This document shows, piece by piece, positions 38,001-44,859 of a stretch of 64,000 nt of DNA. Position 1 is the first letter of the stretch; every line of letters starts with the position of its first letter. Origin of the DNA: Bugula neritina (lineage: Eukaryota; Bryozoa; Gymnolaemata; Cheilostomatida; Bugulidae); the NCBI GenBank assembly GCA_964035545.1, contig OZ037769.1, positions 10,733,133-10,797,132 of the forward strand, in the 5' to 3' direction. Under the pieces are notes generated by a model. It made no database searches. It was not told the DNA's origin and saw nothing but the letters and a program-made list of their open reading frames with translations. Position numbers and translations under genes: made by a program.

Positions 38001-41000
38001 AAAATTTTTCCACCAGTCAATAATTCATAAATTGCTGAAATATAAACGGTGTCTGCACTATGCACTATATACACACTTAAGTGGCATGGTATATATTCAT
38101 ATATTGATATATTTAAGTTGAATTATTAGTATCCTAAGCATAGCATGTTAGTTGAAAGTTACAAATTATTAGCTTTCTTCTAGTTTTACGTTCACATATT
38201 TGTAGCATTGTTCAAAACTGGCAATTTCGCTAATTGCTCCAGGACAGTTTTAATTAGTTCGGGATACTATATATATTTATAATTTGTTGTAGTTGACATC
38301 ACATTAATTTATATAAAGTGCATTATAATAAAGGGATATCAAAATTCGTATTGATTGAACTAATGAACTAATGATGACTACATTGTGGTTACAGCCACAG
38401 TAGTGGGAGAGTGGAGTGGATGGTCCAGCTGCTCAGTAACCTGTGGCTCCGGCACCACCTACAGAAGTAGGAGATGCAGACAAGGAAATGATGGCTTACA
38501 ATGTCCTCGGGATCTACAGCAGCAGACAGAGTGTACAAACACTCCTTGTCAACCTGTCACAGGTGAGCTCCTTGTCAACATGTCACAGGTGAGCTCCTTG
38601 TCAACCTGTCACAGGTGAGCTCCTTGTCAACCTGTCACAGGTGAGCTCTTTGACAACCTGCCACAGGTGAGCTCCTTGTCAACCTTTTGCTTTCAACCCA
38701 AGTAAAATAATAAAACTGTCAAACTTGACTGTTGCAAAATTAAACTAGAAAAAAGGTTATCACTACTATTTTTTTACATCAATTTTCAGAAGCATTCAAA
38801 AAGGTTAGTCCACACCAACAAACAAAATTTTTCTACTTAAGCTTTTTTAAAGTTTTCAGTAAAAATTCTTCTAAACAAAGTTTTATTGCTATTTGCACTA
38901 TTAAATTTTTAAACTAATCCATAATTGTTACATGTATAGAAGTTATAAATACTATCATATTGCTGAAATATATATGCTGTATGCCCTATGCACTACATAC
39001 ACACTTAATTTGAGTAGAATGACATTATACTCTGTATACGTAATACGTATGCAGTGGGCACATACTATATTACTTTGTATAAAATTGATATATACTATAT
39101 ATTATGTTACCGTGCGTACGCAGGTTGTACATCACTGAGTCACCAGGCTGACATAGCATTTCTACTGGACACATCGAGCTCTGTCTACGAGCCAGACTTC
39201 AACAAGATGAAGATGTTCTTGGCAGACTTCATTGACCTTTTTAATGTCAGTCAGGCCCGCCACAGGATCGCTTCAATCACATTCTCTGATGACGTGAGAG
39301 TAAACTTCTTGCTAGGAGATTATTTCACCAACAATGAAGTCAAGGTAACCAATGCTTTGCGCAAGGACTGCAACGTCATGCAGTTTTTGTACTCTTGCCT
39401 CTAAGTGTCGCATTTACTTTCATTTTTTTCTGTGTTGTTAGGAAGCATTGCTAAGCATACGCATGCATTTGGGTGGCACACGAACAGATGAAGCTATTCG
39501 ATTCGTTCGCCAAGAAGTGTTTTCTGAGCTGAACGGTGCGAGACTGAACAGCGCCAAGTTGGCATTTATTATTACAGACGGAAAATCTTATGATCCTCCC
39601 CAAACTGCTATGGAGGCTGAACTGGTTAGTCTAGACTCTAGAAGCTGTTCTAAACTGGTCATTGCGTTGATACAGTGCTATTACAATAATTGCATCATTT
39701 AGCATACTGAGTTTCAACTTTATATGGTATAATAATAAACCTGTTCATCTATGTGAGAGCTCTTTAAAACAAGGAATTTTAGACGGCCCAAGTACTGTGC
39801 CTCTTACCATATGTTGTCAACATGGTTTGAAGACTTTTGCTGGGAAAAACAAGCCCTTTAGATTGGATGCCCTTTCTGTTATCACCAACGACCCTTCTAG
39901 GATTCCAAACCCATGACCTTGTGTTTACTAAGCCAGTGCTCTAACAGCCAAACCACGCCTACATTCTATATGCTATGATAGTCAGCTTGTATAAAATGTC
40001 ACTTGGTTCTTTAGGCTAGAAAGTCTGGAATTAATTTGTACAGCATTGGTATTGGACCGGAAACTGATAAAGCTGAGCTGGAAGTAATTGCTGGCAGATT
40101 GTCACAGGTGTTTTATGTTGACTCATATGATGACATCGACCTAGTAAAGAACAACATTAGTTTAGAACTGCAAGAATGCTATAATCCACTTGGTAAGTGC
40201 CAGAGAAATGCTCCTTTATAATAATGTTAATATAAATATACATACATTACATATCATACAAAACAGGGTCATGCAGTAGACAACTCCTAAATGTATTTGT
40301 TGTTGCATCATGTTCTGCTGATGTCTTATGTAACTTATGTAATTTGCCACTGAAATGCTTGCAAAAACCAGTAAAATAAAACAAATGTGTTGCTTACATT
40401 TTTTCATGCTGATAATTGAAGTTATGTTGCAGCAATAGAGGTGTACGTAAACAGAGGTAACCCGGTTAAACTGGTTGGTAGTGTGTTGATCCGAAGTGGT
40501 GAAACCTTTTCCACTATTTAAATATCTATATAAATATAAAAACTATTACCGCAAACTCTAAACATGTATGCAGTATTGTTACTCATTGTGAGAGTGGTTA
40601 GTCCTAATTAAACCTTTCATTCAGGCATTTCAGTGTGACCCTGGTAAGCAATGTAAGGGATCAATTTATTAAAGTTATATAAATCAATATTGTTGCTAAT
40701 TAATAAAAGCTATTACTTATATGGTAAAATTCTTCTTTTTGAATGTATGAATTTGCAAACTTTAACAGAAATAATATTTGTTTGGCTGGTATAAAAATAT
40801 TATTTTTATGCCAGTCAAATTTCTATTGACCTCAATATAGTTCAATATATCTCTTTCCTATTTATAGCCCCTGTTGATGGAGGATATGGTCCATGGGGAG
40901 ATTACTCCCAGTGTTCAGTCACTTGTGGTACTGGAACCAAGACTAGGCGCAGACTCTGTGATAGTCCAGCACCTAGAAATGGCGGCATGGATTGCGTCGG

Positions 41001-41543
41001 GCCAGCCACCCGCACTAGAAGGTGCAGGAAACCATCATGCAATCCCACAATTCCAGGTGAGGAAAGCAGTTATAACTAAAATAAGTTTTTGCTAAAAAAA
41101 ACTCAGAAAATATTATAGTCAGCTGTTATAAATAGCAGGTTTTATCTGTATTACACTGTACTAAGTACCTTCAAGCACTATATTTCCTGTTAGTCGTGGA
41201 TGGGTGGACGGATTGGGAATACAGCTCGGCCTGTAGCGTGACGTGTGGTGAGGGTATACAGGAAGTGACCCGTGTCTGTCAATATGGAGACGGCTGCATT
41301 CTCGGTGAAGTTGAGAGAAAGGTTATCAAATGTCAATTAACAAGTTGTGAGCGTAAGTAAACAAATTTGATGCATGTTGATTCAATTTATACTGTATTTC
41401 TTCTCTTTCAAAGCAGACTGCCACTCTATCAAGAGTTAGCAATTTTGATGCTACAGTTGACTAATTACTATTTAGCTAGCCCACTTTTTGATTTTCAAGT
41501 TTACGTTTTTACTTTTTAGCAACTTAATTTTTCAACTTTCATA

Positions 41544-41632
<89 letters not shown>

Positions 41633-41663
41633 TTTTTAGCAACTTAATTTTTCAACTTTCATA

Positions 41664-41696
<33 letters not shown>

Positions 41697-43050
41697 CGCA
41701 AATGAACTCAACTAACACTGCAACGCAGCTATTGAAACAAAAGCGCTACAGTCGAGCAGTAACATTGAATGCAAATGCAGCCGTTAGCTCTTAAAATTTC
41801 TACTCTCTTCTAGCGCAATGTATGGCAGGTAGCTTCCGCAGCAGATTTCTCGGCACGAGGATTTACAAGCAAAAACTTGTCTAATTTGGCCCCACGATAA
41901 CAAGTTAGCCTAGGGCCACACTGTGCGTATTTTCGCATGCGAAAATTAAAATCACAAGTAGCAAAGGTGTCCACTGTAGCGTCAGTGATGCGTGATAAAT
42001 AAAGCTTTCATTTTTAAATCGCACTCGCTTTCAATAAAACGCAATTTACTGGAATATAGCACTAAATAAAGAAATTGGGCTCGCTGAATAACTACCAGCC
42101 AATTAGGTGACGACGACAGAGACGATTCGCACTTGCGTTGAAAATGCAGAGCGACAAGTGCGAATGTTTTCTCAACGCGCACAGTGGACCCCTTTGCTAC
42201 TTGTGATTTCAATTTTCGCATGTGAAAATACGCACCGTGTGGCCCTAGGCTTACAGTTATTTACTGTTGGCATGTCTTATGATATATCATGGTAATACAG
42301 ATACTCACTTATATTACAGTTCAATAAACATAATGATATGTATTATTCTTCTTACCAGCTGCCAGTCCTGGTAGTGTATGTGGTGGTGCAGATGGAGTGA
42401 ATGTGATGTTTGCTTCTCTTGGAATCAACTCTAATGGCCCCAACTCCTACTATGCTGTAGACCTCATAGCCAACACTACAGCATTGCTTTCTGTGAGTAC
42501 ATATGTTTCTAAGGGCCAAGTCAATTGTGAAATCAGCAATGTGTATGTTTGACTACATAGTTGTGGTGTATATAAAATGTAGGTTGATGGGAGCAAAGTA
42601 AGGACCAGCCTAACCCTGAGTGACTGTAGTTGTGGTAAGAACACTGGCTATGACTTGACTCGCTATCGAAATTACGAAGAGATTTACAATCACCTCCACA
42701 ATCTAGACCTCGGAGATACGGCTTCTCTCCTCCGTAAGATCCGCTTGGAGAACAACATCATGCCGAGCATGTCCCGATCTCTGAGTGACAACAGACAGCA
42801 CCTCCTTGTCTATGTCTTTGATGCCAATGATGTCATATCCATAGATGCTGTCGCGGAAGCCAAGAGCCTGAAGCTGGCTGGTGTTAAGATATTTGCAATT
42901 GTCTTGGATGTTGAGTCAGATCTGCAGCAAATTTCACAAATAGTCTCCCAGCCCGCTGCTAGCCACATACTAAATGCTGACGTAAATTCTGTGTATGGAA
43001 AGGACTATGCCCAAGATTTGTACAACATTGTTTGCAGGCAGAGTATTTAA
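10975..43050 (+). CDS. Giant secreted VWA/Ig/TSP1 multidomain protein (35+ exons)
   Basis: Probable extracellular-matrix or adhesive glycoprotein. Exons: 10975-11053, 17288-17486, 20170-20371, 20526-20700, 20968-21152, 21475-21598, 23277-23567, 23793-23928, 24292-24437, 25187-25331, 25499-25632, 26075-26241, 26466-26592, 27867-28151, 28518-28802, 29486-29770, 30211-30495, 31079-31372, 31813-32097, 32570-32676, 32791-32953, 33215-33529, 34659-34761, 35247-35395, 35713-35864, 36746-36953, 37374-37541, 38395-38562, 39124-39344, 39442-39624, 40015-40192, 40868-41056, 41194-41352, 42359-42492, 42583-43050. They sum to 6,894 nt, in frame throughout, 2,297 residues. Order: signal peptide, VWA, 13 Ig, VWA, 2 TSP1, VWA, 2 TSP1, VWA-like end. 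Every module border is a phase-1 intron, the hallmark of exon-shuffled extracellular proteins. No transmembrane segment follows, so it should be secreted. Hemicentin (VWA, many Ig, TSP1) is the nearest familiar plan, but three or four VWA units and no EGF or G2F domain differ. Confidence 0.88.
13278..13490. mobile_element. Pogo-like MITE with both ends
   Basis: About 213 bp with inverted ends: left caatgctcccttcgtatctc, right the complement of cagtgctccctccctatctc, with TA at 13491-13492. The CAGTGCTCCCTC end and TA target fit non-autonomous Tc1/mariner (pogo/Tigger) elements. It lies in intron 1. Relatives are at 3445, 45401 and 47903. Confidence 0.7.
17288..20700 (+). CDS. VWA domain 1 (exons 2-4, residues 27-218)
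   Basis: The MIDAS metal site is complete: DSSTS in the first strand (VVVLDSSTSITRPDF), the threonine in GGGTNTH and the aspartate in ITDGKSYDP. The end reads VEMFALGVGPGADKTELL. This is a canonical A-domain fold able to bind Mg2+ and protein ligands, as in matrilins, collagen VI and integrin alpha chains. Exon phases are 1-2, 2-0 and 0-1, and VWA2 has a related but not identical split. A 25-bp minisatellite begins exactly at the donor of exon 2. Confidence 0.92.
17487..17560 (+). repeat. 25-bp minisatellite starting at a splice donor
   Basis: Units of gtaaccatagcaacagcata plus tgyaa, nearly three copies. The first unit's GT is the donor of exon 2, and each later unit repeats the GTAACC donor sequence. 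Confidence 0.85.
20968..26592 (+). CDS. Ig domains 1-5 (exons 5-13, residues 219-703)
   Basis: Five Ig-like domains follow a Thr/Pro linker (PSTTTAMPPLP). Each has the B-strand Cys (LRCSAE, ITCVSQ, LSCVSE, LVCTAE, LRCKSF), the core Trp (FWYRK, SWIRS, LWYRD, VWLRG, SWHRS) and the F-strand Cys (IVCSLEH, YECHVDH, YECRVVH, VRCELSH, YECRVSH). Ig2 is one exon. Ig1 and Ig5 are split in phase 0 at the same point (SYNIE/GNY and SYSIQ/GEY). Ig3 and Ig4 are split in phase 2 a few residues earlier. The YxCxVxH ending is like C1-set or CD80-like C2-set Ig domains. Ig set assignment is inference. Confidence 0.88.
21225..21365 (+). repeat. Intronic tandem repeat (gtgcaactgtaagtcacata)
   Basis: Irregular units of about 21 bp in the intron that splits Ig1. 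Each carries a donor-like tgtaagtcac. Confidence 0.8.
23940..24245 (+). repeat. (TGGTAC)n-type repeat filling the Ig3 intron
   Basis: A six-base unit (ctggta/ctgata variants) begins about 15 bp after the exon 8 donor and fills most of the 363-bp intron splitting Ig3. The long Ser/Thr/Val reading frames across it, on both strands, are artefacts. Confidence 0.9.
26830..26973 (+). ncRNA. RNU4: U4 spliceosomal snRNA
   Basis: U4 pairs with U6 to hold it inactive until spliceosome activation. The 144-nt segment aligns along its whole length with metazoan U4 (human about 145 nt): stem II strand ctttgcgcagcggc at the 5' end, the 15.5K/NHP2L1 kink-turn loop (gtgacgtttatcggaggc), the stem I strand near attgctagttgaaaa, a central stem-loop, Sm site aatttatgg at 26947-26955, and a 3' stem gcctctacggaggc. 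Several differences from human are paired: the kink-turn stem GG/CC becomes CG/CG, and the 5' stem and 3' stem also covary. This argues for a functional RNA rather than a decayed copy. It lies in the Ig5-Ig6 intron, same strand. A proximal element should lie at about 26770-26795; I cannot define it with confidence. Confidence 0.9.
27867..32097 (+). CDS. Ig domains 6-11, one exon each (exons 14-19, residues 704-1276)
   Basis: Six single-exon Ig domains, all phase 1 to phase 1. Five exons are exactly 285 bp; Ig10 is 294 bp. They share a template: PGxPEITGxP at the start, LxCxSxGTSxxTxLxWY in the B-C region, SYxIxGxYVxNxYxF in the D-E region and LECRLEFxP at the F strand. Leu or Gln replaces the usual Tyr two residues before the second Cys (LEC; QC in Ig9). 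Equal length, equal phase and high similarity show serial tandem duplication of one exon. An alternative in-frame exon skipping of any unit would keep the frame; whether it occurs is unknown. Confidence 0.9.
28799..29166 (+). repeat. ~55-bp minisatellite containing the Ig7 exon end and donor
   Basis: Seven units begin at 28799, 28851, 28906, 28961, 29016, 29070 and 29125. The first contains the real junction caag/GTATGC of exon 15, and the others carry caag/GTATAT or similar. The short ORFs across it are artefacts. Confidence 0.9.
32570..33529 (+). CDS. Ig domains 12-13 (exons 20-22, residues 1277-1471)
   Basis: Ig12 (PTVTQSPEPVEDGSEVTLTC, then VWYQQGEVVD, then NYECRL) is split in phase 0 just before VWY, a different place from the other split Ig domains, which suggests a separate origin or intron gain. 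Ig13 is one 315-bp exon (YPGDRVGLSCSW, LQWVNS, FDCVVV) and is the most divergent; its end VNNTNSAL leads into the linker before VWA2. Confidence 0.82.
34111..34158 (+). CDS. Candidate 48-nt linker exon before VWA2
   Basis: Acceptor ccttttatcag and donor acag/GTATGC frame a 48-nt phase-1 to phase-1 exon reading AAVANNINSSSNLYIT. It would insert an Asn/Ser-rich linker of 16 residues between Ig13 and VWA2 without changing the frame, raising the protein to 2,313 residues. Not included in the 35-exon count. Confidence 0.45.
34160..34650 (+). repeat. tatag-type minisatellite reaching a splice acceptor
   Basis: Units of about 12-18 bp (atagttatagatata, atagctatagatata) run for about 490 bp up to the VWA2 acceptor. 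The used acceptor (ttgtatag/at) resembles the repeated tatagat. Both strands show long Ile/Asp/Met frames that are artefacts. Confidence 0.9.
34659..36953 (+). CDS. VWA domain 2 (exons 23-26, residues 1472-1675)
   Basis: Complete MIDAS: DSSTS (VVIIIDSSTSLTRSDF), GGGTNTH and ITDGRSY. It reads on to GIEMFAIGVGRGVDISELIS and ends with a Pro/Thr linker (EPTTTPLPI). It is close to VWA1 in sequence and in the two 3' intron positions, which suggests internal duplication, but has an extra intron after DFQNQIDFVS. The donor at 35865 (GTTTGA) is weak; the downstream exon fits the phase and family, so the join is probably real. Confidence 0.9.
35870..36180 (+). repeat. Degenerate acagtacacatta tandem repeat
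   Basis: Imperfect units of about 20-25 bp (cagtacacattacac, cactataatatagtat) in the intron after exon 25, beginning close to its donor. Confidence 0.75.
37374..37541 (+). CDS. TSP1 repeat 1 (exon 27, residues 1676-1731)
   Basis: Thrombospondin type-1 repeat with the WSGWSSCSVTCGSG core, an Arg-rich strand (YRSRRCRQGN) and six cysteines ending TNTPC. The tryptophans in WSGW suit C-mannosylation and CSVTCG suits O-fucosylation, as known for the family. One 168-bp phase-1 exon. Confidence 0.93.
37522..37655 (+). repeat. 26-bp minisatellite made of an exon end plus its donor
   Basis: The unit is the last 20 nt of exon 27 (tccttgtcaacctgtcacag) plus the first six of the intron (gtgagc). About five copies follow, with GT at 37542, 37568, 37594 and later. 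Confidence 0.92.
38395..38562 (+). CDS. TSP1 repeat 2 (exon 28, residues 1732-1787)
   Basis: A copy of exon 27, 168 bp, differing at four bases, all synonymous by my reading, so the protein repeat is identical. Flanking introns are homologous but clearly diverged, which shows that an interval of about 1 kb was duplicated in tandem. Confidence 0.93.
38543..38690 (+). repeat. 26-bp minisatellite at the TSP1 repeat 2 donor
   Basis: Same unit as after exon 27, with GT at 38563, 38589, 38615 and 38641. It was present before, or expanded after, the exon duplication. Confidence 0.92.
39124..40192 (+). CDS. VWA domain 3 (exons 29-31, residues 1788-1981)
   Basis: MIDAS present: DTSSS (IAFLLDTSSSVYEPDF), GGTRTDE and ITDGKSYDP. 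It is more divergent than VWA1 and VWA2 and has a different intron pattern (0-0 and 0-1 phases). It ends SLELQECYNPL. Intron 30 carries a SINE fragment on the opposite strand. Confidence 0.9.
39840..39962 (-). mobile_element. tRNA-derived SINE fragment
   Basis: On the minus strand the head reads tggtttggctgttagagc (box A region) and gggtttggaatcc (box B), followed by a body with gaaagggcatcc. It resembles the intact SINE at 48386-48596. Confidence 0.65.
40868..41352 (+). CDS. TSP1 repeats 3 and 4 (exons 32-33, residues 1982-2097)
   Basis: TSP1-3: YGPWGDYSQCSVTCGTGTKT, then RRRLC and a C-terminal Cys-rich end. TSP1-4: WTDWEYSSACSVTCGEGIQE, then RVCQYGDGC and LTSCE. Both are single phase-1 exons of 189 and 159 bp. 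They are less alike than repeats 1 and 2. Confidence 0.9.
41511..41694. repeat. (TA)n microsatellite with duplicated flank
   Basis: Two TA runs of about 80 and 26 bp, each preceded by the same 37-bp segment (actttttagcaacttaattt and on to cataccaa), so a 120-bp unit was duplicated in tandem. It lies in intron 33. Confidence 0.92.
41908..42250. mobile_element. PIF/Harbinger-like MITE with TTA duplication
   Basis: 343 bp with inverted ends of about 72 bp beginning gcctagggccacac and containing gtgcgtattttc and aatcacaagtagcaaagg. It is flanked by TTA at 41905-41907 and 42251-42253, the three-base target typical of PIF/Harbinger. No transposase. The arms are about 90% alike, so it is fairly young. 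It sits in intron 33 of the large gene. Confidence 0.82.
42359..43050 (+). CDS. C-terminal degenerate VWA-like domain (exons 34-35, residues 2098-2297)
   Basis: A 200-residue end with the rhythm of a VWA domain: a first strand VNVMFASLGINS lacking the DxSxS motif, a central strand HLLVYVFDANDVISIDAVAE and a late strand GVKIFAIVLDVESDLQQIS, matching the FAIGV strand of VWA1 and VWA2. Extra cysteines (SDCSCGKN, NIVCRQSI) may form a local disulfide. Metal binding is unlikely. Stop TAA at 43048-43050; possible AATAAA signals at 43555 and 43671. Confidence 0.8.
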
Positions 43051-44859
43051 GGCACAACTAATTCAAGCTGCTTCACATTGACAGGGCTAAGCACTGTGGT
43101 GTGGTAATTCCCACACACGGGCTATGCAGAGCAAACTGCAGAAACTTATATTGTTTGGTCATATTCAATTGCCACTCTTGAATGATAGCCAAAGAAGCAG
43201 CATTTATGTCACCATGTGAAGCAGCTGTGTAATCTTGAGCAACTATTATTCTTTGGACAATACTTACATATCTCAAGTCAGCACTGCATACTGACAGAGA
43301 CTAAATACCAACTTGTATTTAGTGCTAAATTGCTTTCATTATTCAATTGCCAAAACTTTTAGTAGAGAAAAAGAAACTATTACTACTTGCTAACCAACTA
43401 AGAATGCTGCTCAATAGCTTTATTAGATGTTAAATAGCTTCAGGTTTTGTTATCAAAAATGCAATTTTGTTGAATATTTATGATTGGTGGCTTAGTATAT
43501 ATGAATTATTATGGACAATCAATCCAACTGCTTGTTGCTTTCTATTTCCTTGCTAATAAACGAAGTTTTGTAGACTATTTAAACACTGAGGTATTAGAGT
43601 TGTGTATTTTTAGAAATCATATATTTTATGGATTTGCTAATTTGACGGTATGTTTTTTTGTGAATTTATCAATAAAAATCTATATGTTGTGATTGATGAA
43701 TGTATTGCAGATTTGATAAAAGCAATTTACAACAACATAAAATGGTTCATCTGGTATCTCAGTTAGAACCCAGGAGAGATATTCCTAACATTATTACACA
43801 GTTGTATGTGGTTAGTAGTAAAACTTTATTCACAACCAAGCAATAATAGAATAGAAAATTTACACACAGTGTAAGTTAAAGTTGGTTAAAATCTAACAAG
43901 CAAAGTCAAAGAAATGGCTTCAGTCAACTTAAATTTCAGGTTGTGAAGTAAAAGCTAGTGAGTGCTCAAAGCTACGTACATGTGCTCGTCTAGTCTTACA
44001 GTAGTTTAAATTAGATGCTTGCACTGGACAAACAAGTTAAAGCCTTTATAAATACCAGCAGCCGTGCTGTTGGTTCTAAATCATATTTTGCAAACCCTCA
44101 ACAGTGGCAGGCAAGAATGCAGGAATTTTGATGATTGGGTCAAATTTTCACTGCATATTTAAATCTGAGAAAAACTCATATTTATGGAAATTATTTATTA
44201 GAATGTTTTTTTCAGATGACCGGCACCTAAGAGATCTAAAAAGATGAGAGTTAAACATTGCATTATTCAGGGTTTGCGGTAATCAAAACCTAACAGACTA
44301 CGTGCACATTAAAATATATCTACTGGTTGTGTATTAAACAGAGCATTTTCCATTGATTGGGTGAAACCATACAATTGTAAAGATATGCTAAAACCACGCA
44401 AACACTGGAAAAGAATATAACCTGAGAACCAATCATCAAGGGAGTGAGAAGAGACGTATAGGAATACCTTGCAGATTAACTCAATGTAATTTTGGAATGA
44501 CAAGCTAATAGTAAGGAGAGATGATTAACATCATTGAGTGAGTCACAAGAATGGCTCTGTTTCATACTGGCGTATACAAGGCGAATCATTACGTAAATCA
44601 GATAGAACCATGCTCTAATATAGAAATAAACACCAGAAATATAAAAACAGTAAGTATTGTACAGAAGTTACCCGGGAAATTTAGAATCATTCCATGAAAT
44701 ATAATCAGAAGCTGTACTACTAGGAAATAATCAGTTGGCACATGAATTGATAGAGATCAGACAGTGATTTGTTTATAAATAATCAACAAGAAGAGAGAGA
44801 CATCCGAGAGAGCGTCCACTAGATTTTGAGCTACGAAACAGAAGAACCTGAGCTAGTAG
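43051..44859. other. Intergenic, between convergent genes
   Basis: Contains the likely 3' UTR of the large gene (AATAAA at 43555-43560 and 43671-43676) and that of the minus-strand acyltransferase (TTTATT at 43825-43830, complement of AATAAA). No other gene seen; no EF-hand exon of the acyltransferase found here. Confidence 0.55.

Noticed and set aside
41982-42295. Overlapping frames on both strands
   Set aside because: They lie within the inverted-repeat MITE and extend past its borders; no transposase features.
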